Assembly (NCBI GenBank): GCA_963731585.1
Contig: CAVSWC010000003.1
Location: forward strand, 868,001 to 932,000
DNA: 64,000 nucleotides
Origin: CANKHA01 sp963731585
GTDB taxonomy: Bacteria; Pseudomonadota; Alphaproteobacteria; Rhizobiales; Xanthobacteraceae
Direction: 5' to 3'
Both the position numbers and the translations under genes were made by a program. Positions 1-9,162 of this stretch are shown one piece after another (within the stretch, counting starts at the first letter, position 1; each line of letters starts with the position of its first letter). The notes beneath the pieces were generated by a model, which ran no database searches, was not told the DNA's origin, and worked only from the letters and a program-made list of their open reading frames with translations.

Positions 1-80
1 TTATCCGCGGCATTGCCGGCATTTTCGGCCATCCGCTGGCATTCCTGAGCGTTCCGGCGATACTCGTCCAAGATGTTCAT
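1..80 (-). CDS. Partial small hypothetical protein (N-terminus only)
   Basis: An ATG at 80 on the minus strand opens a frame that stays open to the window edge (26 codons). It begins MNILDEYRRNAQECQRMAEN, is rich in charged residues and Gln, and looks like a short amphipathic helix. Similar short proteins of unknown function starting with 'ILDEYRRNAQECQRMA' are, from memory, common in Bradyrhizobium relatives. The rest lies outside the window, so neither length nor function can be judged. Confidence 0.55.
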   Translation of the reverse strand, partial: MNILDEYRRNAQECQRMAENAGNAAD

Positions 81-186
81 CGCTTTTAGGTTTTGGATAG
101 TTTGGCGGGAAATATTTAGCGGAGGAATGCAAAACGCCAAACAAGGTTCCACCATAGGAAGAGAAAGTGTGGATCGGGTAAAGAAA

Positions 187-208
187 AAGCCCCGCCGAAG
201 CGGGGCTT
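187..208 (-). terminator. Rho-independent terminator
   Basis: A perfect 9-bp stem, AAGCCCCGC/GCGGGGCTT with loop CGAA, is followed on the minus strand by TTTTTCTTT. It would stop minus-strand transcripts arriving from the DUF1993 gene and so insulate the partial gene at 1-80. About 330 bp separate it from that gene's stop. Confidence 0.7.
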
Positions 209-541
209 AAAGGAAGGAGCGGACAGGTTTGGGGGGTAGGGGGAGTGCGACCCGCCCGCTCTATCGGAACAACCTGTGACCGCGACTATGGTTCCAGGCG
301 AGGACAAGGAAAACGCACGTTCTCGTTATCGGACTTCGCGACAACAAGCGCTGATACAGCGGCGTTTCTTTATTCCCAGCGATGTTTTGTTAACGCTGGG
401 CCAGAGAAAAGCCCCGAACCTTTCCGTCGGATCACAGGATTGTGAACGGAACCACTGGCACGCCTCCACTTACCCACAGTCCCTCGCCTCTCCCGTTCCG
501 CGGCGTGTCTCGGCCTCGGAACCCAATGTTTGCGATCGCAA
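209..541. other. Gene-free stretch upstream of the mnmE block
   Basis: No convincing gene is seen in 209-541. Short frames here have no recognisable domain. A single DnaA-box-like word, TTACCCACA at 470-478 (one mismatch to TTATCCACA), is present, but one box is not enough to call an origin. Confidence 0.5.
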
Positions 542-1072
542 CTACCGCGGGCTCATTTTCATGGGAATACCGCCGAGGTAATCCGGCTTGCTGAGCTCGA
601 CGCCGCAATGGCGCAAGATGTCGTAGGCCGTGGTCAGGTGGAAGTAAAAATTCGGCAGCAGGAAGTGGTTGAGGTAATCGGCGGCTTTCATCTCGCCCTT
701 GTTCTTCGGACCGAGGGGAAAGGTAAGCTGACGCTCCGCGGAGGCATCGATCTGTGCCGCGTCAATGGACTTCACGTAAGTCACTGTCTTGGCGATCCGC
801 TCCTTGAGTTGCTCCAGCGTCTTCTCGCTGTCTTCAAAACGCGGCGGCTCGACGCCGGCGAGGCGCGAGGCGCCGTTCTTCGCAAGGTCGGTCGCGATCT
901 GCACTTGGCCGGTGAGCGACGCCATGTCAGGGGCGAGCCGCGTGTTGAGCAGCACCGCGGGGTCGATTTTCTTCGCCGCCGCATAAACGTCGGCCTTGTC
1001 GAGGAGGACCGATAGCGCCTTGAGCCCGATCTCCAAAGCGGGGAGCGAGGCGTGAGACATCGAGAACGGCAT
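542..1072 (-). CDS. DUF1993 family protein
   Basis: A complete 176-residue protein that I assign to the DUF1993 family, a helical fold in the DinB-like group. No biochemical role is established for this family. Features include an N-terminal helix after 'MSHASLPALEIGLKAL', a central 'LTFPLGPKNKGEMKAADYL' segment and the family-typical 'NFYFHLTTAYDILRHCGVELSKPDYLG' region near the C-terminus. An internal Met at 1060 (MSHAS) is an equally good start. The gene is divergent from mnmE, with about 85 bp between them. The reading frame is intact. Confidence 0.85.
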   Translation of the reverse strand: MPFSMSHASLPALEIGLKALSVLLDKADVYAAAKKIDPAVLLNTRLAPDMASLTGQVQIATDLAKNGASRLAGVEPPRFEDSEKTLEQLKERIAKTVTYVKSIDAAQIDASAERQLTFPLGPKNKGEMKAADYLNHFLLPNFYFHLTTAYDILRHCGVELSKPDYLGGIPMKMSPR

Positions 1073-1158
1073 GGGCGAACCTTTGGGTTTGCGGCGTTTC
1101 CGTACAGGTGGCGCGTCGATGGGATTGCCGGAAGGGGCGAGAGGATGACAATTACCGC

Positions 1159-2643
1159 ATGTCCCCTGCCCGCGACACTATCTTCGCCGTTTCCTCCGGC
1201 CGGCCGCCGGCCGCCATTGCGGTGGTGCGCATCTCCGGCCCGCATGCCCGGGTCGCGCTGGAGGCCTTGAGCGGCCGCTTGCCGCCACCGCGGCAGGCTT
1301 CGCTTGCACGGCTGCGCGATCCCGGCACCGGCGAAAGCCTGGATGAGGCGTTGGCGTTATGGTTCCCCGCTCCGCGCAGCGAGACCGGCGAAGACATGGC
1401 AGAGCTGCAGCTGCATGGCGGACGCGCCGTCATCGCGGCGGTGCTTGCAGCGTTGGGCGGTCTGCCGGGATTTCGTCCCGCGGAGGCCGGCGAATTCACC
1501 CGCCGCGCCTTTGAAAATGGGCGGCTGGATCTCACTGCCGTCGAAGGCTTGGCCGATCTGATCGGCGCTGAAACTGAAGCCCAGCGGCGGCAAGCCTATC
1601 GCCAGCTCAAAGGCATGCTGGGCGAGCGGGCGGAAACCTGGCGCGGGCGGTTGATCCAGGCCCTGGCTCTGGTGGAAGCGGGGATCGATTTTTCCGACGA
1701 GGCTGACGTGCCGGCCGAGCTGATCCGCCCTGCCCTGCAAATTGCGCGTGAGCTGCATGACGAGATTGCCGGCGCCCTCGCCCAGGCCGGCCGCGGCGAA
1801 CGGCTGCGCGATGGCTTGGTTGTCGCGATTGCGGGGCCGCCGAATGCCGGGAAATCCACGCTGCTCAATCGGATCGCCAAGCGCGAAGCCGCGATCGTTT
1901 CTCCCTTCGCCGGTACGACCCGCGACGTGATTGAGGTGCATCTCGATCTCGGCGGCTATCCCGTGACTCTGCTCGACACCGCGGGCATGCGGGAAACCGA
2001 GGATCCCGTAGAGCAGGAAGGCGTACGCCGAGCCCGGGAACGTGCCGCCGCGGCTGACCTGGTGCTTTGGGTTACCGAGGCGGGTCGGCCAGTGGCCGAT
2101 TTTCCAAGATTTTCCGGGGGGTCAAAAACGGAAGAGGTGAAAGGTCGGCCAATGGCCGACGCGGTCGTCGGCCCACTTGCGGCGAGATCTCCCGATCTGG
2201 GTGGGTCATTGGCCGATCCCCGCTGGCATCCTAGCTTTGTTGCTGACCCAGCGGCTGAGGAGCCCCCGGTCTGGGTGGTTAAGAATAAAGTCGATCTGGT
2301 TTCTTCAAGAAATGAAGATAAATTCATTTCTGATTATAAATTCATTCCTTTGTCGGCGTCTTCCGGGCTTGGGGTTGACGAATTGCTGCAAGAGCCTCGC
2401 CGGCTATGTTCAACGGTTTTTTGGGCTTGAATCAGGTTTGATCACCCGCGAAAGACATCGATCGCACCTCACAGCTGCCAAAGCCGCCTTGGCGCGCGCG
2501 CTTTCCGAAACCTCCGGCCGGGAAGAACTGATCGCTGAGGAATTGAGGCTGGCCGCCCGGGCCTTAGGACCGGCTTACCGGGAAAAGTTGATGTGGAGGA
2601 CGTACTCGACGTCATTTTCCGGGACTTCTGTATCGGCAAGTGA
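1159..2643 (+). CDS. mnmE: tRNA uridine-5-carboxymethylaminomethyl modification GTPase MnmE (frameshifted in this sequence)
   Basis: MnmE works with MnmG to build the cm(n)m5 group on U34 of certain tRNAs. The start is the ATG opening MSPARDTIFA, with the N-terminal folate-binding domain in the first ~110 residues. The G domain shows G1 GPPNAGKST, G2-region AGTTRD, G3 DTAGMRET and G4 NKVD. The C-terminus ends in the family CIGK motif, and the TGA is directly followed by a parS site. Three single-base excesses are needed to read the gene through: near 2386-2393, at about 2571 and at about 2583-2586. The length after correction is 493 residues, longer than the usual ~440-450, because of an extra segment between G3 and G4 (about 2080-2270). 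The gene lies just upstream of mnmG in the standard alphaproteobacterial order. Confidence 0.92.
2085..2217 (+). repeat. Three near-identical palindromic words inside the mnmE G domain
   Basis: TCGGCCAGTGGCCGA (2085-2099), TCGGCCAATGGCCGA (2145-2159) and a partial copy, TCATTGGCCGAT (2206-2217), fall within the reading frame between G3 and G4 of MnmE. The first two are nearly perfect palindromes of CGGCCANTGGCCG type. The intervening DNA encodes residues with no counterpart expected in MnmE, so this looks like an in-frame repeat-derived insertion. Confidence 0.5.
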
Positions 2644-2644
2644 A

Positions 2645-2660
2645 TGTTTCACGTGAAACA
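2645..2660. promoter_or_regulatory. parS centromere site 1
   Basis: TGTTTCACGTGAAACA is a perfect 16-bp palindrome identical to the bacterial parS consensus bound by ParB. It sits between mnmE and mnmG, one base after the mnmE stop codon and about 2.6 kb upstream of parA. It should nucleate ParB loading for chromosome segregation. Confidence 0.95.
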
Positions 2661-2713
2661 TCGGTTTTGACCGCAATTTAGGTGATAGACAAAGCTGCGA
2701 ATGGGAGCTCCCG

Positions 2714-4580
2714 ATGGACGACGGTTTTGACGTGATTGTCGTGGGCGGCGGGCACGCCGGGACCGAGGCAGCAACTGCCGCGGCGCGCATGGGCGCCAAC
2801 ACGGCCCTTATCACCCACCAATTCGCGACCGTGGGCGCCATGTCCTGCAATCCGGCGATCGGCGGCCTGGGCAAGGGACATCTGGTCCGCGAAATCGATG
2901 CCTTGGATGGCCTGATGGGCCGCGCCGCGGATTTGGGCGGCATTCAGTTCCGGGTGCTGAACCGCCGTAAAGGTCCGGCAGTGCGCGGCCCGCGCGCACA
3001 GGCGGACCGGAAACTGTATGCGGACGCGATACAGCGCGCCATTCGCGAAACCGAAAATCTCACCGTAATCGAAGGTGAGGTGGATGACGTCGTGATTGCG
3101 CAGGGCCGCGTTTCCGGGATCAAGCTCGCTGACGGGCGGGATTTTTCGGCCGGCGCCGTCGTTCTCACGACCGGCACTTTTCTGCGCGGCCTTATCCATT
3201 GCGGGGAAAAGCAGACCCCGGCGGGCCGGGTCGGGGAGGCGCCTGCGCTCGGGCTTTCGCTGACGCTTGAACGTTTGGGTTTTGCGCTCGGCCGACTGAA
3301 AACCGGGACCCCGCCGCGGCTCGATGGCCGCAGCATCGATTGGTCGGCGGTGGAGATGCAGCCCGGCGACGAGCCGCCGGAGCCGTTTTCCGTTCTGACC
3401 GACCGCATCGACAACCCGCAGATCCAGTGCGGCATCACCCGCACCACCGAGGCCACGCACGAAATCATCCGCGCCAATGTGCATCGCTCGCCGATGTATT
3501 CCGGCCAGATCGCCAGCCGCGGGCCGCGCTATTGCCCCTCGATCGAAGACAAGATCGTGCGTTTCGGGGAGCGTGACGGTCACCAGATCTTTCTCGAGCC
3601 GGAAGGACTCGCAAGACAGCACGGTTTATCCGAACGGGATCTCCACATCGCTGCCGGAAGAGGTGCAGCGCGCGTTGCTCAGGACGATCCCGGGATTGCA
3701 ACAGGCGGCGATGATCCGTCCTGGCTATGCCATCGAATACGATCACGTCGATCCGCGCGAGCTGCATCCGACGCTGGAAACCAAGCGTCTGCGCGGTCTT
3801 TTCCTTGCGGGGCAGATCAACGGCACGACGGGATACGAAGAAGCCGGCGCGCAGGGGCTGGTCGCGGGATTGAACGCGGCAGCGCGGGCAGGCGAGGGCG
3901 CTGAGATCATTTTCGACCGCGCCGAAGCCTATCTGGGCGTGATGATCGACGATCTGGTGACACGCGGCGTCACCGAACCCTATCGCATGTTCACCTCGCG
4001 CGCGGAGTATCGCCTCACGTTGCGGGCCGACAATGCGGACCAGCGGCTTACCGGCAAGGGGATCGCGATCGGCTGCGTCGGCAGCGAGCGCGCCAAACGT
4101 CACGCCGCCAAAATGTCGGCACTTGATGCTGCACGCGCGCTTACGCAATCGCTCTCGATCACGCCCAACGAAGCGCAGAAGCATGGGCTCGCCCTGAACA
4201 AGGACGGCCAGCGGCGCAGCGCCTTCGAGCTGCTGGCTTATCCAACCATCGAGCTCGATCGCATCGCGAGGATCTGGCCGCAGCTGCGCGACTTTTCACC
4301 GCCCATCGCGCAGCAGCTGGAGATCGAAGCCAAATACGACGTCTACATGCAGCGCCAGGCGGCGGACGTGGAGTCCTATCGGCGCGATGAGAGCTTCGAG
4401 CTCCCGTCGGAGTTCGATTATGCGACGCTGCCGGGCCTTTCCAACGAGGTGCGGCAGAAGCTCGGCGCGATCCGCCCGCGCACCATCGGGCATGCGGGGC
4501 GCATCGACGGCATCACGCCCGCGGCCCTCACGCTGCTGGTCGCCCATGCCCGCCGGCGCAAACGCGCCGCCAAACATTGA
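2714..4580 (+). CDS. mnmG: tRNA uridine-5-carboxymethylaminomethyl modification enzyme MnmG (one frameshift)
   Basis: FAD-dependent partner of MnmE in wobble-uridine modification. The N-terminal dinucleotide-binding motif is VVGGGHAGTEAA (residues ~8-19). The family signatures SCNPAIGGLGKGHL and GPAVRGPRAQADR follow, and the second half carries NGTTGYEEAGAQGLVAG and FTSRAEYRL. One extra base near 3612 (after FLEPEGL) splits the frame. Removing it gives 621 residues, the normal length. The stop overlaps the TTG start of rsmG. RBS-like GGGAGCTC lies before the ATG. Confidence 0.95.
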
Positions 4581-5267
4581 ACACCCCGGATCAGAACGCC
4601 GCGATCGCTGCCGACCGCGCGCGCGCGCAACAGCTGGTCGTTGTTTCACGTGAAACATCGGCGCGGCTCGACCGGCTGGTCGCGCTGCTGCTGGCGTGGC
4701 AGCAGACGCGAAACCTGATCGCGGCCTCCACCATCCCTCATATCTGGACCCGCCATATCGCGGACTCGCTGCAGCTTCTCGAACTCGCGCCGGCAGCAAA
4801 AATATGGGTGGACCTGGGATCGGGCGGGGGTTTCCCCGGGCTTGTCCTCGCCTGCGCCTTGGCCGATCGGGCAGGAGCCAAGGTCCACCTGGTCGAAAGC
4901 ACCGCGAAGAAATGCGCGTTTTTACAAGCCGCGGCAGACGAGCTGCGGCTTCCGGCGGCAATCCATTGCGAACGTGTGGAAAACTTTATCCGCGCTTTCC
5001 CCGACAAGGCCGGATGTGGTCACCGCCCGGGCGTTGGCGCCGCTGCCGAAGCTGTTGGACATGGCCTTTCCCTTGTTGAAAAGAGGAGCCCAAGGGTTGT
5101 TCTTAAAGGGGCAAGATGTAGTGGTTGAATTGACCGAAGCCTCTAAATGTTGGAATATCCAGTATAAACTTGTGCCCAGCCGAACCGACGACCGCGCCCG
5201 GATTGTTCTCGTCGAAGGGCTCGAATCACGTAAAAACGCAAGCAAGCCGCGCCGCCCGGCGCGTTAG
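4577..5267 (+). CDS. rsmG: 16S rRNA (guanine527-N7)-methyltransferase RsmG (one frameshift)
   Basis: SAM-dependent methylation of G527 in 16S rRNA. The TTG start at 4577 overlaps the mnmG TGA (TTGA), which signals translational coupling. The SAM-binding loop reads VDLGSGGGFPGL, followed by VHLVESTAKKCAFL. An extra base near 5008-5012 breaks the frame after FIRAFPDK. The continuation, DVVTARALAPLPKLL, is the conserved C-terminal motif. Corrected length is about 229 residues. A perfect parS site is embedded in codons ~22-27. Confidence 0.92.
4642..4657. promoter_or_regulatory. parS centromere site 2 (inside rsmG)
   Basis: A second perfect TGTTTCACGTGAAACA, here within the rsmG coding region (encoding VSRET). 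It is 1997 bp from site 1 and about 640 bp upstream of parA. Two perfect copies this close together beside parAB mark the chromosomal centromere region. Confidence 0.95.
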
Positions 5268-5281
5268 ATGTGGAAGTCGCA

Positions 5282-6172
5282 ATGACGGACACGGAAACCG
5301 CCCCCGCCAAAGAAGCGTCGCAAGAAGAAGCGTCGCAAGCCGACGTCATCGCCTTCATTCCGAAGATCGAGCCGGTGCGGCAGCCGCGCGTGCTTTCCAT
5401 CGCCAATCAAAAGGGCGGCGTCGGCAAGACCACCACGGCGATTAATCTCGGCACGGCGCTCGCGGCGATCGGGGAAAAAGTTCTGATCGTCGACCTCGAC
5501 CCGCAGGGCAACGCATCCACCGGTCTCGGCATCGACCGGCGCGATCGCCGCTGCTCCACCTATGACGTGCTGATCGGCCAGGCGCCGCTGCGCGAAGCGA
5601 TCCTGGCGACCGCGGTGCCGCGTCTGCACATCGCTGCCTCCACGCTCGATCTCTCCGGGCTTGAGCTCGAGATCGGCGCTGCGCGCGATCGCGCGTTCCG
5701 TCTACGCTCCGCGCTGGCAGCGGTGAACAACGGCGGAGATAGCGACTATAGCTATGTGCTGGTCGATTGCCCGCCGTCGCTCAACCTGCTCACCGTCAAT
5801 GCGATGGCGGCGGCGAACGCGATCCTCGTGCCGCTGCAATGCGAGTTCTTCGCGCTCGAAGGTTTGTCGCAGCTGATCAAGACGGTCGAGCAAGTGAGGT
5901 CCACGCTCAACCCAGGTCTGACCATCCACGGCATCGTGCTCACGATGCACGACTCGCGCAACAAGCTCTCCAATCAGGTCGCGGCCGACGTGCGCGAATT
6001 CATGGGCCGCAAAGTTTACGATACGATGATTCCGCGCAACGTGCGCATTTCGGAAGCGCCGTCGTACGGCAAGCCCGTGCTCGTCTACGATCTCAAATGC
6101 GTCGGCAGCGAAGCCTATCTGCGGCTCGCCACGGAAGTGATTCAGCGCGAGAAGGAATTGAGGGCGGGATAG
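5282..6172 (+). CDS. parA: Chromosome partitioning ATPase ParA
   Basis: ParA/Soj ATPase that moves ParB-parS complexes along the nucleoid. It has a deviant Walker A, QKGGVGKTTTAINLG, at about residues 41-55, with Walker A' and B elements in LIVDLDPQGNASTGLG and VLVDCPPSLNLLTVNA. An N-terminal extension of ~35 residues rich in Glu/Ala precedes it. The ATG at 5282 has GGAAG six bases upstream and is preferred over the in-frame GTG at 5270. The gene is intact and 55-80 bp upstream of parB, so the two are presumably one operon. Confidence 0.96.
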   Translation: MTDTETAPAKEASQEEASQADVIAFIPKIEPVRQPRVLSIANQKGGVGKTTTAINLGTALAAIGEKVLIVDLDPQGNASTGLGIDRRDRRCSTYDVLIGQAPLREAILATAVPRLHIAASTLDLSGLELEIGAARDRAFRLRSALAAVNNGGDSDYSYVLVDCPPSLNLLTVNAMAAANAILVPLQCEFFALEGLSQLIKTVEQVRSTLNPGLTIHGIVLTMHDSRNKLSNQVAADVREFMGRKVYDTMIPRNVRISEAPSYGKPVLVYDLKCVGSEAYLRLATEVIQREKELRAG

Positions 6173-6251
6173 AGCGGCGTCAGGCGTGGAAATTTTTCGT
6201 GACGCGACCAATAAGAAAAGGTGAGCCGTGAAAAATTCTGGAGTTGATGCG

Positions 6252-7136
6252 ATGGCCGAGGAAGCAACGCGATCGCGGCTCGGGCGCGGCCTTGCCGCGC
6301 TGATCGGCGACGTCGGCGAGGAATCTCAATCGACGGAACGCGCGAAGGCGCAGCGCCGCCTGCCGATCGAATTTTTGCGGCCGAATCCGCGCAATCCCCG
6401 CAGCACATTTGCTGAAAGCGAACTGGCGGAGCTTGCAGCATCTGTGCGCGAGCATGGCATCATCCAGCCGATCCTGGTGCGCGCGCAGCGCGGCGCCAAA
6501 GACGCCTACGAGATTATCGCCGGCGAGCGGCGATGGCGCGCGGCGCAGCGCGCCGGACTGCACGACGTGCCGGTGGTTGTGATCGAAGCGAGCGATGAAC
6601 AATCGCTTGAATTCGCCATCATCGAGAACGTGCAGCGCGAGGATCTGAACGCGATTGAAGAGGCGATGGGCTATGAATCGCTCGTCATCGAGTTCAAACA
6701 CAGCCAGGATGATATCGCGCAGATCGTCGGCAAGAGCCGCAGTCACGTCGCCAATACGCTGCGGCTGTTGAAGCTGCCGGAGCAAGTGCAGGCGCATGTC
6801 CGCACCGGCAAGCTTTCCGCCGGCCACGCGCGCATGCTGATCGGACAACCCAATGCCGAGCAGTTGGCCGAGGACATTCTCGCGCGCGGGCTGAATGTGC
6901 GCCAGGTGGAAGCAATGGCGCGTGTGGAATCGAACAAGCCGTCCAAGGCTCGAAAGACCCGCGCGGCCGCTGGCAAGGACGCCGATACGCTTGCGGTGGA
7001 AAGGCGCCTCACCGATGCGCTCGGTCTCACCGTCACCATCGACCATCGCCACGGCGAGGGCGCCGGCACGCTGCACGTGAAATACCGAGACTATGACCAG
7101 CTCGACGAGGTCATCCGCCGGCTGGAACGAAAATAA
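6252..7136 (+). CDS. parB: Chromosome partitioning protein ParB
   Basis: CTP-dependent DNA clamp that loads at parS. The N-terminal RSRLGRGLAALIG box interacts with ParA in the family. Next come the ParB nuclease-like CTP-binding domain with PNPRNPR, HGIIQPILVR and GERRWRAAQRAG, then the helix-turn-helix in DDIAQIVGKSRSHVANTLRLL, and a C-terminal dimerisation domain. The ATG at 6252 matches the usual rhizobial start and has GGAG eight bases upstream. A GTG at 6228, behind AAAAGGTGAG, is the alternative. The frame is intact. A hairpin follows directly. Confidence 0.96.
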   Translation: MAEEATRSRLGRGLAALIGDVGEESQSTERAKAQRRLPIEFLRPNPRNPRSTFAESELAELAASVREHGIIQPILVRAQRGAKDAYEIIAGERRWRAAQRAGLHDVPVVVIEASDEQSLEFAIIENVQREDLNAIEEAMGYESLVIEFKHSQDDIAQIVGKSRSHVANTLRLLKLPEQVQAHVRTGKLSAGHARMLIGQPNAEQLAEDILARGLNVRQVEAMARVESNKPSKARKTRAAAGKDADTLAVERRLTDALGLTVTIDHRHGEGAGTLHVKYRDYDQLDEVIRRLERK

Positions 7137-7137
7137 T

Positions 7138-7155
7138 ACGCCGCCATCGCGGCGT
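7138..7155 (+). terminator. Hairpin downstream of parB, possible terminator
   Basis: ACGCCGC/GCGGCGT with loop CATC, one base after the parB stop. There is no U-run, so it could be a weak terminator or an mRNA 3' stabilising hairpin. Confidence 0.45.
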
Positions 7156-7346
7156 TACCCGATAATCCCAAGAGCAACACCATGAATTTTTTCAGAAGGC
7201 CGCACCGGCAAGCGGTGGCCAGCGATTGCACGCGGCGTTAAGGTAAAACGACGACTTGTCAGGCGCATCGGCGCTCGGCGGGCTATTCTGATTGCCGCAA
7301 CCAATACCGGTTCGTTCGGATCATTCATAAGGAACGTGTCTCAGTC

Positions 7347-7856
7347 ATGCTTCATGCATTACGCTTGCTGGCGTTTGTTCTTGCAGCGACGCTCACGACC
7401 GTCATGCCTTTCGCCCCGGTACGGGCGGGAGAAGCCGTCGCGTTTTCCGGCCAGGGCAGCGCGGGCACCATCGTGGTGCGGACCAAGGAGCGGCGGCTCT
7501 ATTTCGTCACCGGGCAAGGCCGGGCCATTCGCTACACTGTCGGCGTGGGCCGCGGCGACAAGCAATGGTTTGGGACGACAGCGGTCGCCAGCAAGCACAT
7601 CCGTCCCGCCTGGTCGCCGCCGGCCGAGATCAGACGCGGCCGTCCGAATTACGTGATCGAGTCGGGCTCGCCGCGCAATCCGATGGGTGCCGCCGCGCTC
7701 GTGCTGGTGGACAATGAACTGGCGATCCATGGCACCAACAACCCAGGCTCGGTCGGCGGCTTTGTGTCGTGGGGCTGCATTCGCATGCACAACAGAGACA
7801 TCATGGACCTCTACGAACGGGTGAGCGTCGGCACCTCGGTTGTGTTCACGCGCTAA
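7347..7856 (+). CDS. L,D-transpeptidase (YkuD domain), periplasmic, copy 1
   Basis: Cell-wall L,D-transpeptidase family. Residues ~1-27 are a signal peptide ending near VRAGEA. The YkuD core follows: GTIVVRTKERRLYFV, YTVGVGRG, then HGTNNPGSVGGFVSWGCIRMHNRDI. The catalytic Cys is in SWGCIRM. The residue before Gly is Trp where many family members have His (SHGC). The frame is intact at 169 residues. A paralogue with the same architecture is at 54481-54993. Between this gene and convergent holA lies only a palindromic repeat. Confidence 0.9.
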   Translation: MLHALRLLAFVLAATLTTVMPFAPVRAGEAVAFSGQGSAGTIVVRTKERRLYFVTGQGRAIRYTVGVGRGDKQWFGTTAVASKHIRPAWSPPAEIRRGRPNYVIESGSPRNPMGAAALVLVDNELAIHGTNNPGSVGGFVSWGCIRMHNRDIMDLYERVSVGTSVVFTR

Positions 7857-7862
7857 TTGCCC

Positions 7863-7965
7863 GTCATTCCGGGACGGCCCAAAGGGCCGGACCCGGAATC
7901 CATATTCGCTGACGGTGATGGTTATGGATTCCGGGTTCGCCCCTTCGCGGCGCCCCGGGGATGAC
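7863..7965. repeat. Palindromic intergenic repeat (GTCATTCC...GGGATGAC type)
   Basis: Outer inverted ends GTCATTCCGGG and CCCCGGGGATGAC enclose inner arms GGACCCGGAATCCATA and TATGGATTCCGGGTTC. The element fills the gap between the convergent L,D-transpeptidase and holA. Related ends occur at 9017-9158 and, within leuS, at 10098-10155. Confidence 0.75.
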
Positions 7966-7974
7966 GAAACGGAG

Positions 7975-9007
7975 TCAGTCCTTCCGCCGCGCCGCGCTGG
8001 CAACAGAAAGCACCGCGCGTTGCGCGATGGCGTCGGCGAGATTCGGCTGCCGCCGCACTTCCAGTGCGGCCTCTGCAATCTGCTGCATGACGCGCGTGAG
8101 CCGCTCGGCCGTCCAGGCTTGCAGCGCGGTTTCAACCAAAGGCTTGCGGCGGAAGTGGATCGCAGGCTGGTAGCGATGCGGTTACCTGACCGATGCTTCC
8201 GCCTTGCTCGATCGACAAACGCATTTTGTGCAGCGAAGAGAGCTGCCGCATGAGTGCCGACATGATTGAGCTCAGCGTGGCGCCGGCGGCGCGTGCCTTG
8301 GCGAACTGACTTTCCGCCTCCGGGATGCGTCCGGCGAACATGGCGTCGACAATGCCGTCGAGCGCCAGCGCCGAGGCTTCGGATACCACCGCGATGACGT
8401 CTTCCAATACGATCTGATCTTTGCCGTGGGCGTATAAGGCCAGCTTGCGGATTTCGTTGCGCGAGGCCTGCCGGTCGCCGCCCAGCAGCGGCAGCAGCGC
8501 GGCGCGCGCATCGGATGCGATCGACAGCGAAGCCGCCTGCATCTCCTCGTCGATCAGCCGGGAGATTTCAGGCTGCCCGTCGAGATAGCACGGGATCGCC
8601 GCGGCGGATTTCGAACGCTCGCACAGGCTGCGCAGCGGCGCGGTGCGCCGCAGATCGCCGGCCTCGATCACCACGCGGCAGTCAACCGGCGGTGAGGCCA
8701 GCAATGCCTCCACCGCAGGCGCGATGTTGTTGCGGCCGCCGGCTTTGACCCAGACCGCGCGTTTGCCGCCGAACAGCGGAATGGTGTTGGCCTCGTCCAC
8801 CAGCCGGCCGGCATCGCCCGACAGGTCGTCGCCTTCCAGCCGCACCAGCGAGAATGGGTCGTCAGGATTATCGACCGAAGCCTTGATGATTTTCTCCGCG
8901 CGCTCGCGCACCAGCCCGGCGTCGGCGCCGAAGACGAGCACCACCGGCCGCGCCGCGTCCGGCCGCGCCATGAATTTTTCGACCTCGGCTGATTTGAGAG
9001 CGACCAT
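7975..9007 (-). CDS. holA: DNA polymerase III delta subunit HolA (one frameshift)
   Basis: Clamp-loader delta subunit. The N-terminal AAA+-like domain contains RPVVLVFGADAGLVRERAE and FSLVRLEGDDL. The middle has GGDRQASRNEIRKLALYA, typical of HolA, and the C-terminal collar domain includes MSALMRQLSSLHKMRL. An extra base at about 8165-8180 breaks the frame. The continuation, HFRRKPLVETALQAW to LSVASAARRKD, runs to the TGA at 7975-7977. Corrected length is 343 residues, the family norm. It lies downstream of leuS and lptE in the usual alphaproteobacterial order. Confidence 0.9.
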
Positions 9008-9016
9008 TTTATTTCT

Positions 9017-9158
9017 GTGTCATCCCGGCCGAGCCAACGGGTCCGCGCGAAGCGCGGCCCGATGACAGGCTCGCGAGGCCGGGACCCATATTTCTGTGCC
9101 GCGCTGGGTCCCGGATCGGCTCCCCCGGATCAAGTCCGGGTCGCCGTCCGGGATGACA
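9017..9158. repeat. Palindromic intergenic repeat between lptE and holA
   Basis: Outer inverted ends TGTCATCCCGG (9017-9027) and CCGGGATGACA (9148-9158) enclose further hairpins (GCGCGAAGCGC; GGGTCC/GGACCC arms). It fills the whole gap between lptE and holA. It belongs to the same broad class as the 7863-7965 element, with ATCCC rather than ATTCC ends. Confidence 0.75.
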
Positions 9159-9162
9159 GCTT

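Noticed and set aside
209..541. Possible replication origin upstream of mnmE
   Set aside because: Only one DnaA-box-like word (TTACCCACA) and no AT-rich unwinding region. parS sites indicate origin proximity but not the origin itself.
1159..5267. Programmed frameshifting in mnmE, mnmG or rsmG
   Set aside because: No slippery heptamers are at the breaks, and the same kind of extra base occurs in about 25 unrelated genes.
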